DNA of 64,000 bases from Peribacillus simplex (GTDB taxonomy: Bacteria; Bacillota; Bacilli; Bacillales; DSM-1321): contig NZ_CP126106.1 of assembly GCF_030123325.1 (NCBI RefSeq), forward strand, positions 524,001 through 588,000, given 5' to 3'. Of this stretch, positions 8,783 to 18,219 are shown piece by piece. Both the position numbers and the translations under genes were made by a program. The notes under the pieces were generated by a model, which was not told where the DNA came from, searched no databases, and saw nothing but the letters and a program-made list of their open reading frames with translations. Position 1 is the stretch's first letter. Each line of letters begins with the position of its first letter.

Positions 8783-9139
8783 TTATTTGAACTTTTGCAC
8801 TTCTTCTGTTCCCTCGAATTTGTTATCTTTCAATATGCCGATTTCTTCAATATGGTTTCGTGCCGTTTCATCCCCTAATTTATAAATGATGGCATAAAGT
8901 CTTTTCATGGCTGCATCGTATTTATCATTTGCCCGGTCATGATGATAGAGAAGGTAGGGCACATGTGAACGGGCATATGCCTCCAGGTCATCTGTCCGGT
9001 GTTCCTCCAAGCATTGTTTCAATTCTGCAAGTTCCTCATCAGTTGCGTGTATTGTGAAGCTCGGATTCTCTTCAAGTTTTTGCCCGAGTACGTCGCCGCT
9101 GACCAAATCGACATGGTATGTCTGTTTTTCCTGCATCAT
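8783..9139 (-). CDS. conserved-looking 118-aa hypothetical protein
   Basis: Not recognised with confidence. It is acidic and soluble, with helical segments rich in Glu, His and Asp (for example LLYHHDRANDKYDAAM), and no signal peptide or membrane segment. Several ATG codons cluster at the start; the one at 9139 is preferred because AAGGA lies about 11 bp before it, whereas the ATG pair at 9151/9148 touches that site. It stands alone, with its own terminator. Confidence 0.6.
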   Translation of the reverse strand: MMQEKQTYHVDLVSGDVLGQKLEENPSFTIHATDEELAELKQCLEEHRTDDLEAYARSHVPYLLYHHDRANDKYDAAMKRLYAIIYKLGDETARNHIEEIGILKDNKFEGTEEVQKFK

Positions 9140-9314
9140 CCTGCACATCATCCTTTCAAGCGTTTATCTATTCTGTACCACTATTTGTAAAAAGTTAATC
9201 ATTAAAGCTAAACATTTCCTTAATGAAAAAGATAGAAAATAGAGGTATCGGATTTCTTATCAAATGGTTTAAGATGGATTTACAGAATATTATGGAAAAG
9301 CGAGGAGTGACATA

Positions 9315-9995
9315 GTGAAGAGGTCAATCATGGTTATTTTTTTTGTGTTGATTGCTTCAGGCTGCGTAACAAGGAATTATGATTCCAATATGGATTTAGG
9401 GAAAAGTCAGTTGAATGAGGAAAATTATTTAGAAGCCCATGAGGCATTTGAATTAGCTTATAAAGAAGCAAAAACACCGGAAGCAAGGGAGTTAATGGTT
9501 CTTTCAGGTATTCTGGCAAGTGGGATGAAGAATTACGGCGAACAGGATTTTGGTTTGGCCAAAAGCGATTTTGAAAAAGCAACCGCATATAAAGCAAAAT
9601 ACCGGGAAGGTAAACAAATGGTTTCAAAGGCGGTGGAAATGCACCCGTTATCGGATTCCGCCACGATAGAAACTGTAGAGGGGAATGACGAACCGGTGGA
9701 GGAAGCAACTGAGGACGGATCCAAAGTAGAAGATAAGGCGGCAACGGAAACGAAAGGCGAAGGAATCAAGGATTCGGTCAGTACATTAAGTAAATCTCAG
9801 GCGGAAAAGCTTGTGAAGGATTATGTAGACATGAAAAATTTTTCTAATTTGCATATCGAATATGATCATGATGCCGAAAAGGGAGATTACATTTTTCATG
9901 TATTCGAGGTGGATGAACCGAAAAGTGGCCACAAAACCACTTGGGGCTGGTATGGCGTGAATAAGAAGACGAAAGAAGTTTATGAAGTCATGTAA
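9315..9995 (+). CDS. lipoprotein with TPR-like region
   Basis: 226 aa. A short signal peptide ends in the lipobox IASGC (Cys near 17), so it should be lipid-anchored outside the membrane. Residues 25-110 are helical and resemble a tetratricopeptide-like pair. An acidic linker around 120-160 follows, then a C-terminal domain with FHVFEVDEPKSGHKTTWGWYGVNKK (shown by its KTTWGWYGV core) seen in other Bacillus lipoproteins. It starts with GTG behind GCGAGGAGTG. Function unknown; it lies upstream of an HtrA protease, but a terminator separates the two. Confidence 0.7.
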   Translation: MKRSIMVIFFVLIASGCVTRNYDSNMDLGKSQLNEENYLEAHEAFELAYKEAKTPEARELMVLSGILASGMKNYGEQDFGLAKSDFEKATAYKAKYREGKQMVSKAVEMHPLSDSATIETVEGNDEPVEEATEDGSKVEDKAATETKGEGIKDSVSTLSKSQAEKLVKDYVDMKNFSNLHIEYDHDAEKGDYIFHVFEVDEPKSGHKTTWGWYGVNKKTKEVYEVM

Positions 9996-10017
9996 GGATA
10001 ACTGAATGGTCGGATTG

Positions 10018-10041
10018 AGGGCCCTTGTTGGGGCCTTTTTT
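10018..10041 (+). terminator. terminator after the lipoprotein gene
   Basis: GGGCCC-TTGTTG-GGGCC with a six-T tract. Confidence 0.7.
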
Positions 10042-10187
10042 ATTTTGTGGCGCGGCAAAGTACAGGATTCGATAAAATTTTAAAATTTTTGTAAAAAGGT
10101 AGCCTTAATCTTTATTTTCTTAAGAATTTTTTAATATTTACTGTTTATGATTGAGCCAAGTAAAGGACAATCCTAGGAGGGATAAAG

Positions 10188-11423
10188 ATGGAAAATTATA
10201 ATGGTGATGAGCAAGTCAGAGTCAAGGCAGAACGGAAAAAGGGTAATTCTCTTTGGATAACCAGTCTTGTTTCCGGAACGGTTGCTTCTATGGTTACATC
10301 GTCAGTATTTCTATTTGGCGGGGATTTTATAGATCAAGGGAAAAGTCCGGTGAATGAGTCAACCGAAACGGCAGGTGTACAGCAAACGGAAAGTGTTGAA
10401 AAGGATAAAAGTGTCACGGCGGAAAAGTTATCGACAAGTACGGATTCAAATGATAGGGCAGATATGGTCGAATCAGCATCCAAATCGATTGTAGGGGTCG
10501 TGAATTTACAGGAGATGCAAAACCAGAACCCGTACCAGCGGCAAAGCACGGAGAGCCAAACGGTTGAGAGCGGCACAGGCTCAGGGGTCATTTATAAAAA
10601 AGCTGATGGGAAAGCTTATATCATCACGAACAATCATGTTATTGAAGGAGCTAAGGAAGTCGAAATTTCATTGTATGATGGACAAAAGGCAACGGCAGCG
10701 GTTGTCGGCGCGGATGCTTTGACAGATTTAGCGGTTTTGACAATTGATGCCTCGAAAGCACCGGAGGGAATTAAATTCGGTAATTCTGATAGCATGCGTC
10801 CAGGTGAAGAAGTATTGGCAATTGGCAACCCACTTGGACTTGATTTTTCACGATCGGTCACACAAGGGATCGTCAGTGCGACCGGACGCTCCATTTCAGT
10901 CGATACCTCGGACGGGGAGTGGGAACTTGATGTCCTTCAAACAGATGCAGCGATCAACCCCGGCAATAGCGGCGGTGCATTGATCAACACTGCTGGGGAA
11001 GTGATCGGCATAAACAGCTTGAAGATTTCCGAAAATGGTGTGGAAGGCTTAGGGTTCGCCATACCGAGTAATGATGTGATTCCGATTGTTACGGAGCTGA
11101 TTGAAAATGGAAAAATCACGCGCCCATATTTAGGAGTCAGCTTGGCCAGTATGGAAGAACTGCCGCAATATTATATTCAAAATGTTCCAGAGGCCGTAAA
11201 GTCCGGTGTAATGGTGACGAGTATAGAAGCGGGATCGTCTGCGGCGAATGGAGGACTTAAGCAACAGGATATCATCGTTGAGATTGATGGAACGAAAATA
11301 AATACTGCCGCTGCATTAAGGAAGTATTTATATACAGAAAAGAAAATCGGCGATAAAGTAAAGGTTAAAGTATATCGGGGTACTGAAGAGAAAACGGTAA
11401 CGTTAACCTTGCAAAAACCATAG
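10188..11423 (+). CDS. HtrA/DegP-type S1C serine protease
   Basis: 411 aa. It has a cytoplasmic N-terminus, one membrane anchor at about residues 22-45, a low-complexity linker, and a trypsin-like domain with the triad His150 (TNNHVIEG), Asp180 (LTDLAVL) and Ser261 (NPGNSGGA). A single PDZ domain occupies about residues 310-405. Such proteases degrade misfolded secreted proteins at the outer face of the membrane and in Bacillus are often induced by CssRS. It cannot be assigned to HtrA, HtrB or HtrC by sequence alone. RBS AGGAGGG is 8 bp upstream. Confidence 0.9.
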   Translation: MENYNGDEQVRVKAERKKGNSLWITSLVSGTVASMVTSSVFLFGGDFIDQGKSPVNESTETAGVQQTESVEKDKSVTAEKLSTSTDSNDRADMVESASKSIVGVVNLQEMQNQNPYQRQSTESQTVESGTGSGVIYKKADGKAYIITNNHVIEGAKEVEISLYDGQKATAAVVGADALTDLAVLTIDASKAPEGIKFGNSDSMRPGEEVLAIGNPLGLDFSRSVTQGIVSATGRSISVDTSDGEWELDVLQTDAAINPGNSGGALINTAGEVIGINSLKISENGVEGLGFAIPSNDVIPIVTELIENGKITRPYLGVSLASMEELPQYYIQNVPEAVKSGVMVTSIEAGSSAANGGLKQQDIIVEIDGTKINTAAALRKYLYTEKKIGDKVKVKVYRGTEEKTVTLTLQKP

Positions 11424-11432
11424 AAAGAGGTA

Positions 11433-11508
11433 GGGCCCCTGATTTTTCATCAGGGCCTAAGTTTGTAGACAAAAGGGGTTCGGAATTAATAAATCCGAAC
11501 CCCTTTTT
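11433..11508 (+). terminator. double terminator after the HtrA-type gene
   Basis: First hairpin: GGGCCCCTGA with TCAGGGCC (one bulged C). Second hairpin at 11475-11503: GGGGTTCGGA and TCCGAACCCC, a perfect 10-bp stem followed by TTTTT. Confidence 0.85.
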
Positions 11509-11690
11509 CCCTTTGAATCTTAGGCGATTTTTGAAACTTACCATGTACATTTGGCCATCTTCTTTAAAATAAAGGCAGCGAAAATAAGCATCTGCTGCAT
11601 CGACAATTTTTTAAGTCCCTTTAATGTAATCCAACATATACCATACTTGTAACAATAAAGATCCAGGCTAAAAGTTTTTATCTAAAAGTT

Positions 11691-11775
11691 AAAACAAAGT
11701 TGATTGGAGCGGGTGTGCGAGACTCCTGTGGTGAAAGCGAGCGCATGGAGTGGAAGACAACGTTCAAATTGTACA
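11691..11775 (+). repeat. GC-rich dispersed repeat, copy 2 (internally deleted)
   Basis: Starts AAAACAAAGTTGATTGGAGC and ends with CAACGTTCAAATTGTA, both shared with copy 4, but the central roughly 60 bp are missing. The remaining body has GCGAGACTCCTG and AAGCGAGCGC. The rest of 11509-11988 has nothing else that I can support. Confidence 0.7.
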
Positions 11776-11988
11776 AACCCCTATTTAATAGTATACAAAA
11801 GGTTAATATCGGAAAAATAGATAGTGTATTTGCACTGTTTTTCAGATTTCACAAATAGTCTTTAATGCCTAGATGCTAATAGTGGCGCGTTCTATTTGTC
11901 AAGGTTTTCATTGTGAATATGTTAAAAAATAGAAAAGATTTGACAAATTTGTGAAATGTCATAAAATAGAAAGAAAGGGGATGAAATT

Positions 11989-12300
11989 ATGGAAGCTAAT
12001 CAGAAGATGTTAGATGCAGTGAAATGGGTATCGGGCACAGGTTGTGTAATCGGAATTATTATTTTTGCTTTAAGTTTCTTTGTAAGCGATTACAATAAAG
12101 ATTATATATTTACCGCCGTTGGAATCGCCATCACACTAAGCGCAGCTGCAATTTTTCTAGTTGGTATATTTTTTGTCCTGACAGAAGAAATGGTAATGAA
12201 AACACATAAAGGTGAAATTGTACCGGAAACGACTAAAATCATAAAAATGAAAACAAAGGCTAACACTCAAACAAAAAGAAGTACGGAATTCAGTAACTAA
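11989..12300 (+). CDS. small two-helix membrane protein
   Basis: 103 aa, not recognised. Hydrophobic segments at about residues 17-34 and 45-66 predict two membrane helices, followed by a basic, Lys/Thr-rich tail of about 30 residues (KTKANTQTKRS). It has a good AGAAAGGGG site about 7 bp before the ATG. It stands alone, with no partner gene close by. Confidence 0.65.
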   Translation: MEANQKMLDAVKWVSGTGCVIGIIIFALSFFVSDYNKDYIFTAVGIAITLSAAAIFLVGIFFVLTEEMVMKTHKGEIVPETTKIIKMKTKANTQTKRSTEFSN

Positions 12301-13301
12301 AACGAGGAATATAGCATAATGAACTTGCATTCTATCATCAGATTTACTAACATGGATGAACGCCTGCCTAAAGAATTTGAGTATACGTGATCCGAATGAT
12401 TGAATGCGCTTTCATTTTGTGGAGGACTTGGATTAATTATCAGTTGGCTACTTTTTAATTCAATACAATATAATGCACTCGTCATGTACCAAAAAAATAT
12501 TTCAAGAAACCCTTTGTATTTAAAATTCATACGATGTGCTTGGACATTCAAACCAAACTGCCTGAACGCCAGGAAGTTTCACTTTGCATATTGAACTATA
12601 TCCACGAGAAAAGGACACTTTGTAAAAGTCCTTTTTTTGTGGATTTTTTATGTACTTTTCCTTGAAGATACAAAAGGGATGCCGTGGGTTTTTGAGTAGT
12701 GAGTTTCCAAAAGCCGGAGTTTATTGAACCACCAAATGTACTTTTATAAACAACTTGACTAGTTGTAACTAGTTTGACTGCCCCCTGAATTACTTCACCC
12801 AAGACTACTGCTAAACGGCTGTTTAGGAATACTGACAGGGCAATAAGTATTGCGAGGAAGATAAAGCCAATTACATTTCACACTCGTTATTTCCTTATAT
12901 ATATATAATATTGACCAGTGTAGGATCATAAGGGTATTGAAGCATGGAAACATCATCTTGTACAATGCGGACACCATTTGCCAACTTCCATGGCCCAGTG
13001 AAAAAAATCCGCTATAAATCATGTTCTCCAACGATAGATACCTAATTAGCAGGATAGGTAAAATACGTCATAATCTTTATGAGTCTTGAGGCAATAAACG
13101 CGGTGAATATAATGTGGAAATTTTATTTTATTATATTAGAATAATATTAAACGGAAAGTGACCGATACTGTCAGCAATCCTGTACTAATAAGTGAATTTT
13201 CCATAGGTAATTTATTAAACAATTATTATATTTCATTTGCTGAAGTTTTTCGAACATTTCTGTTCATTTACCATCTTCTTACTGCTCTTTATTGAACTTT
13301 A
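12301..13301. other. 1-kb stretch without a supportable gene
   Basis: No frame is convincing. On the minus strand, 12600-13030 carries fragments in two frames (one with a membrane-like VIGFIFLAILIALSVFL run, another with PWKLANGVRIVQDDVSML) that together look like a decayed gene with frameshifts, but I cannot name it. A bidirectional hairpin AAAAGGAC/GTCCTTTTTTT lies at 12609-12638. Confidence 0.35.
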
Positions 13302-13381
13302 TGTGACAGATGTCACTTTATATTGTCTTTTTTTACACTTGGGATTAATATTGGTATGTCGGGTTTGTGAACATGGTAACA
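13302..13381 (+). promoter_or_regulatory. two Crp/Fnr-type boxes upstream of qoxA
   Basis: TGTGACAGATGTCACT at 13302-13317 and TGTGAACATGGTAACA at 13366-13381 each match TGTGA-N6-TCACA with one mismatch, and their centres are 64 bp apart. They lie 56-135 bp before the qoxA ATG. An Fnr- or Crp-like regulator acting on the terminal oxidase is plausible; the sites are seen, the binding is inferred. Confidence 0.45.
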
Positions 13382-13436
13382 CTTTGTCCGAATAATTACC
13401 AATTGGAATTTTATTATGTAAGAAAGGGGTAGTACT

Positions 13437-14366
13437 ATGAAAATAAAATGGGCTCTATTAACTATACTTTTTACAATTGCCACTGTACTAACCGGTTGCG
13501 ATAACCCATTAATGGTCTTGGACCCTAAAGGGCCAGTAGCTGCAACACAAGCAGATGTTATTATGATTTCGATATGGACAATGTCCTTTGTCGTCCTTGT
13601 CGTTATGGTACTGTATATCTTCATGATAATGAAATATCGTGCTTCCAAACAACGTGATGATTATGAACCGCCTCATATAGAAGGAAGTAAGGTTCTTGAA
13701 ATAATTTGGGTTGCGATCCCAATTTTGATCGTCGCTTTCCTATCCGTTGTTACTGTTAAAACAACAAATGAAGTTGAGGCAACACCTAAAGGGTACGGAG
13801 ATCAAGAACCTTTAGTTATTTACGCTTCATCTTCCAACTGGAAATGGCATTTTAGTTATCCGGAAGAAGATATCGAAACAGTCAACTACCTGTTTATACC
13901 TACTAACCGACCAATCGAATTTAAACTTTACTCATTCGGTCCAATCTCAAGTTTCTGGATACCGCAACTTGGAGGACAAAAATACGCGATGTCGGACATG
14001 GTTAATACGTTGCACTTAGCAGCTGATGTACCAGGTGAGTACATGGGTCGAAATTCAAACTTCAGTGGTTCAGGTTTTGCTCAGCAAACGTTCAACGTTA
14101 ATGCACTGTCAGCAAAAGAATACGATAAGTGGGTAGATGAAATTAAAGCTACTGCTAAACCGATTACTGAGGAAAAATTCAATGAATTATTAAAACCTGG
14201 TCATGTGGGACAATCCACTTACACTGGAACTCACTTAGAGTTTTCACCAGCTCCTGAAGGGGAAAATGCTGGTCATGACCACGGATCTTCTGATACTGAA
14301 GAAAATGATTCCAAGGATACACACGAAGAACATTCAGAACACAGCAACATGAATCATGATCACTAA
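13437..14366 (+). CDS. qoxA: cytochrome aa3 quinol oxidase subunit II
   Basis: 309 aa lipoprotein-type subunit II. The signal peptide ends in LTGC (Cys near 20), then two membrane helices at about 42-64 and 85-105, then the extracellular cupredoxin domain. The CuA ligands of cytochrome c oxidases are absent, as expected of a quinol oxidase. The tail is rich in His, Asp and Glu (HDHGSSDTEEND), which may bind metal or simply be variable. It is the first gene of qoxABCD and has an AGAAAGGGG site. Confidence 0.95.
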   Translation: MKIKWALLTILFTIATVLTGCDNPLMVLDPKGPVAATQADVIMISIWTMSFVVLVVMVLYIFMIMKYRASKQRDDYEPPHIEGSKVLEIIWVAIPILIVAFLSVVTVKTTNEVEATPKGYGDQEPLVIYASSSNWKWHFSYPEEDIETVNYLFIPTNRPIEFKLYSFGPISSFWIPQLGGQKYAMSDMVNTLHLAADVPGEYMGRNSNFSGSGFAQQTFNVNALSAKEYDKWVDEIKATAKPITEEKFNELLKPGHVGQSTYTGTHLEFSPAPEGENAGHDHGSSDTEENDSKDTHEEHSEHSNMNHDH

Positions 14367-14439
14367 GAATTAATTTCGTTCGATAAAACAACTAGGTTTA
14401 CAAGATAAGGAATATCTTCCTGAAAGGAGTCACAAAAGT

Positions 14440-16386
14440 ATGGATTACTTTGATCGATTTGCCGTACCTCATCCAAGTCCTGCGATTTATGCATCCATGG
14501 TTGCCATTGGTTTAACCATGATTGCGGTTGTTGCCGGAATTACCTATTTTAAAAAATGGGGTTACTTATGGCGTGAGTGGTTAACAACGGTTGACCATAA
14601 ACGTATTGGTATCATGTACATCTTGGCAGCACTACTTATGCTTTTCCGTGGTGGCGTCGATGCTCTTATGATGCGTGCTCAAACGGCTATTCCAGATAAC
14701 GGTCTTTTGGATGGACAGCATTATAATGAGGTATTTACAACACACGGGGTCGTCATGATCCTGTTCATGGCTATGCCATTCATCATTGGGTTAATGAACA
14801 TTGTTACACCATTACAAGTTGGAGCGCGTGACGTAGCATTCCCACGTCTGAACGCAGTAAGCTTCTGGTTATTCTTCATGGGGGCAATGCTATTTAACAT
14901 CTCTTTCGTAGTCGGTGGTTCTCCTGATGCAGGCTGGACATCTTACTTCCCGCTGGCAGGTAACGATTTCAGTGAATCAGTAGGTTCGAACTATTACGCG
15001 ATTTCACTTCAAATTGCAGGTATCGGTACATTAATGACTGGTATCAACTTTATCGTAACCATCTTGAAAATGAGAGCACCTGGCATGACCTTAATGAAAA
15101 TGCCAATGTTCACATGGTCTATCTTGATCACAAACTTCATCATCGTTTTCGCTTTCCCTGTATTGACAGTGGCACTTGCGTTGATGACAATGGATCGTCT
15201 ATTCGGAACTCAATTCTTTACGATGGCCAATGGCGGTAGCGATATGCTTTGGGCGAACTTGTTCTGGGTTTGGGGACATCCTGAAGTTTATATAGTAATT
15301 CTTCCAGCTTTCGGTATTTACAGTGAAATCATTTCGACATTTGCACGTCGTAACCTGTACGGGTATAATTCGATGGTTATCTCCATGGTAGCTATTTCTA
15401 CTTTATCTTTCATTGTATGGGCTCACCATTTCTATACAATGGGTCACGGTGCAATGGTTAATGGTATCTTCTCGATTACCACGATGGCAATTGCCGTCCC
15501 GACTGGTGTTAAGATCTTCAATTGGTTGTTCACACTTTGGAAAGGTAAAATCGTATTTACCGTTCCAATGCTATACTCTTTAGCTTTCATTCCGATTTTC
15601 ACGCTCGGTGGGGTAACAGGGGTAATGCTTGCCATGGCAAGTGCTGACTACCAATACCATAATACAATGTTCTTAGTAGCTCACTTCCACTACGTATTGA
15701 TTCCAGGTACTGTATTTGCCGTACTTGCCGGTTTTACGTACTGGTGGCCAAAAATGTTCGGTTTCATGTTGAGCGAAAAAATTGGGAAATGGTCGTTCTG
15801 GTTTATTATAATCGGCTTTAATGTAACATTCTTCCCGATGTTCATCACTGGTTTAGATGGGCAGGCACGTCGTATGTATACGTACTCTGAATCAACAGGG
15901 TATGGTCCATTGAATATGCTCTCTTTCGTTGGAGCGATTGGCTTGGCAATAGGTTTTGCACTTATTGTGTACAATATCTATTGGAGTACTCGTTATGCAT
16001 CAAGAAATATTTCGAACGATCCATGGGATGCGCGTTCTCTAGAGTGGGCTACACATACACCAATCCCTGAATATAACTTTGCAGTTGTACCAACAGTTGA
16101 TTCTACAGAAGCATTCTGGGATTCAAAGAAAAAAGGCTTCAAATTATTTGGCGGTAAAGTAGAAAAAATTCATATGCCAAATAACAGTGGCGTGCCGTTT
16201 ATCATGAGCTGTATCTTCTTCGTTTGGGGATTTGCATTGGTATTCAGCATGTGGATCATTGCAATCATTGCAACGATCGGTATCTTTGCTTGTATGATTC
16301 ACCGTTCATTCGAAAAAGATCACGGACGTTATATCTCTGTTGAAGAGATCGAAGAAACTGAAAATAAATTGCGAGGTGCTAAGTAA
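14440..16386 (+). CDS. qoxB: cytochrome aa3 quinol oxidase subunit I
   Basis: 648 aa, the haem-copper catalytic subunit that reduces oxygen to water and pumps protons. Motifs seen: VFTTHGVVMILFMAMP (haem a ligand His), WGHPEVYIVILPAFG with the CuB His and the cross-linked Tyr, and VAHFHYVLIPG with the two haem His ligands. Length fits the QoxB family, which has extra helices relative to cytochrome c oxidase subunit I. The stop overlaps the qoxC start as TAATG. Confidence 0.97.
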   Translation: MDYFDRFAVPHPSPAIYASMVAIGLTMIAVVAGITYFKKWGYLWREWLTTVDHKRIGIMYILAALLMLFRGGVDALMMRAQTAIPDNGLLDGQHYNEVFTTHGVVMILFMAMPFIIGLMNIVTPLQVGARDVAFPRLNAVSFWLFFMGAMLFNISFVVGGSPDAGWTSYFPLAGNDFSESVGSNYYAISLQIAGIGTLMTGINFIVTILKMRAPGMTLMKMPMFTWSILITNFIIVFAFPVLTVALALMTMDRLFGTQFFTMANGGSDMLWANLFWVWGHPEVYIVILPAFGIYSEIISTFARRNLYGYNSMVISMVAISTLSFIVWAHHFYTMGHGAMVNGIFSITTMAIAVPTGVKIFNWLFTLWKGKIVFTVPMLYSLAFIPIFTLGGVTGVMLAMASADYQYHNTMFLVAHFHYVLIPGTVFAVLAGFTYWWPKMFGFMLSEKIGKWSFWFIIIGFNVTFFPMFITGLDGQARRMYTYSESTGYGPLNMLSFVGAIGLAIGFALIVYNIYWSTRYASRNISNDPWDARSLEWATHTPIPEYNFAVVPTVDSTEAFWDSKKKGFKLFGGKVEKIHMPNNSGVPFIMSCIFFVWGFALVFSMWIIAIIATIGIFACMIHRSFEKDHGRYISVEEIEETENKLRGAK

Positions 16387-16982
16387 TGAAAATAGATAAC
16401 TCGCTGCCACTAGAATATAGCACGGAAGAAAATCGCTTAAAGATTTTTGGGTTCTGGATTTTCCTTGGGGCAGAAATAGCTCTTTTCGCTACACTGTTCG
16501 CCACTTATTTTGTATTAGTTGATGGTACTGGAAATGGTCCAACAGGGGAACATCTTTTTAAAGTCCCAACCCTAATGTTTCAAACAATCTTTCTTTTAAC
16601 TAGTAGTTTTACCATAGGTCTTGGAATCAATGCAATGAGACTTGGCAGGCAGAAAGCAACGATTGGTTTCTTCATTATCACCCTTATTCTTGGTTTAGGC
16701 TTCTTAGGAGTCGAAATTTATGAATTCGTGGAGTATGTACATGAAGGAGCAACGATTCAAACAAGTGCTTTCTTATCTAGTTTGTTCACATTACTAGGTA
16801 CGCATGGAGCTCACGTTACACTTGGTTTATTCTGGGGAACCTTCATCATCTTGCAAATTAAAAAGCGCGGTATGACTCCACAAACAACAAACAAGGCTTT
16901 CATCTTTTCACTTTACTGGCATTTCTTGGACGTTGTCTGGATTTTCATCTTCAGTTTCGTCTATCTGAAAGGAATGATGTAA
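16386..16982 (+). CDS. qoxC: cytochrome aa3 quinol oxidase subunit III
   Basis: 198 aa integral membrane protein with five hydrophobic segments. GFWIFLGAEIALFATLFATY and the late HFLDVVWIFIFSFVYLKG are typical of haem-copper oxidase subunit III. Translation is coupled to qoxB by a 1-bp overlap. Confidence 0.95.
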   Translation: MKIDNSLPLEYSTEENRLKIFGFWIFLGAEIALFATLFATYFVLVDGTGNGPTGEHLFKVPTLMFQTIFLLTSSFTIGLGINAMRLGRQKATIGFFIITLILGLGFLGVEIYEFVEYVHEGATIQTSAFLSSLFTLLGTHGAHVTLGLFWGTFIILQIKKRGMTPQTTNKAFIFSLYWHFLDVVWIFIFSFVYLKGMM

Positions 16983-16983
16983 T

Positions 16984-17268
16984 ATGAAAGAATTATTCCC
17001 ACGGGGCCAAGTTATGGGATTTGCCTTTTCACTAGTCCTGACTTTGGTCGCACTATCAGTTATTATGTTTGATCTATCTCTTAAAATGGCTATGATCATC
17101 CTGCTTGTTACAGCTTTCATGCAAGCTGCACTTCAATTTGTTATGTTCATGCATGCAGGAGAGTCTGAAGATAAAGCATCGATTTACACAAACGTTTATT
17201 ACGGATTGTTCGTTGCATTGGTTACAATTTTCGGTACATTGCTAACAATGATTTGGGGATATCAATAA
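16984..17268 (+). CDS. qoxD: cytochrome aa3 quinol oxidase subunit IV
   Basis: 94 aa with three membrane helices, matching the small subunit IV that helps assemble the oxidase. It starts 1 bp after the qoxC stop and is followed by a strong terminator, so it ends the operon. Confidence 0.93.
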   Translation: MKELFPRGQVMGFAFSLVLTLVALSVIMFDLSLKMAMIILLVTAFMQAALQFVMFMHAGESEDKASIYTNVYYGLFVALVTIFGTLLTMIWGYQ

Positions 17269-17282
17269 TCCTTCCGGAAAAG

Positions 17283-17312
17283 CTGGGCGTCTTGATGACG
17301 CCCAGTTTTTTT
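17283..17312 (+). terminator. terminator of qoxABCD
   Basis: CTGGGCGTC-TTGAT-GACGCCCAG followed by seven T residues. Confidence 0.9.
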
Positions 17313-17585
17313 GTATTTAAAAGTAATAAGGAGAATTTATATACGATTCATCCACTTCATACTTTTAAGATGTTGATGAACCCACCATGTTTAGTATAAC
17401 CATTCCGGAACATAATATTTGTAATGGAAAAATTCTTCTCTTTTGAAGCACGGCCGTGCGTTCAATTGCAATGTTTTACAAAAGTAAAACGTTAATAGAG
17501 AGTACACATTTTCTAAGAAAAACTGTCAGACCTTTTGATATAATAAGCGATATAAGTAATTTATAACGTTGCGGAGATGATAAAA
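17313..17585. other. intergenic region with small palindromes
   Basis: No gene seen. It contains the perfect palindrome GCACGGCCGTGC, an inverted repeat GTTTTAC-AAAA-GTAAAAC at 17473-17490, and an extended -10-like TGATATAAT about 50 bp before the yfmQ frame. Confidence 0.4.
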
Positions 17586-18036
17586 TTGACATTGCCGGTC
17601 TTGATTTTGACCATCATCTTAAGTTTGTTAAAAATATTGGTTTCCTGTCTTCCAACCGATGCAGTTAATTGGATTATCAGCAAATTTAAAATACATTCAG
17701 AAATTAGTGACGAGAATGCGATCGTAACCTTTGACGGAAAACGTTTGGAAGGTGAAGAAAAAATTCAAGTCATTAATTATTTTAATAACTCTATATTTTT
17801 GAAAAAAAATCATATATTCCCAGGGAACGAGCAATTGTTTTTACATCCAGAGAACAGTGGGACGCCATTGGTCATTGATACTAAAAGAAGCAAAAAAGGG
17901 TGTTAGGTTATTTGTGTACATTTACAATGACCACGTGGATGTAGTTAAACAGTACAAGAAGAAAGTCATTTCTTATAGTCTGCTTTCAGATAGCCTCCAA
18001 GAGCGTTCCGTGCCATTAATAAGAAATTTAGTTTAA
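17586..18036 (+). pseudogene. yfmQ: YfmQ-family protein, frameshifted
   Basis: The first frame (to 17906) has one N-terminal membrane helix and a YfmQ-like body (SCLPTDAVNWIISKF, HPENSGTPLVI), then stops after RSKKGC. Removing one base from the A6G3 run at 17892-17900 joins it to a frame reading VRLFVYIYNDHVDVVKQYKKK and continuing to TAA at 18034. The family continues through exactly this kind of C-terminal part, so the gene is probably broken by a single-base insertion; a sequencing error in the homopolymer is the alternative. The TTG at 17586 has GGAG 9 bp upstream. Function of the family is unknown. Confidence 0.7.
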
Positions 18037-18044
18037 TAGAAAAA

Positions 18045-18068
18045 GACGGTCTCTTTAAGGACCGTCTT
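18045..18068 (+). terminator. hairpin after the yfmQ frame
   Basis: GACGGTC and GACCGTC form a 7-bp stem. The T tract is poor, so its strength is uncertain. Confidence 0.5.
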
Positions 18069-18088
18069 AGACTGTAGACAATTTAACC

Positions 18089-18219
18089 GTTAATTTCCAC
18101 TCCAGGTACTCGCTTTCCGCGGGCGGTCCCGTGAGCCTCCTCGGTGCCTTTGCGCCTGCGGGGTCTCCCTTGGACTCGCTTTTCCTGAAGGAGTCTCGTA
18201 CCCTCCGTTCCAATTAACT
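18089..18219 (-). repeat. GC-rich dispersed repeat, copy 3
   Basis: About 130 bp in the same orientation as copy 1: TTAATTTCCACTCCAGG at one end and TTCCAATTAAC at the other, with CTCGCTTTCCGCGGGCGG, GTGAGCCTCCTCGG, TGCGGGGTCTCC and GGAGTCTCG inside. The end bases have changed in step (TTAATT/AATTAA instead of TTGATT/AATCAA), as expected if base pairing of the ends matters. Confidence 0.8.

Noticed and set aside
17892..17898. Programmed frameshift at AAAAAAG in yfmQ
   Set aside because: Joining the two frames needs a +1 shift, not the -1 shift such A-rich heptamers support, so a mutation or sequence error is more likely.
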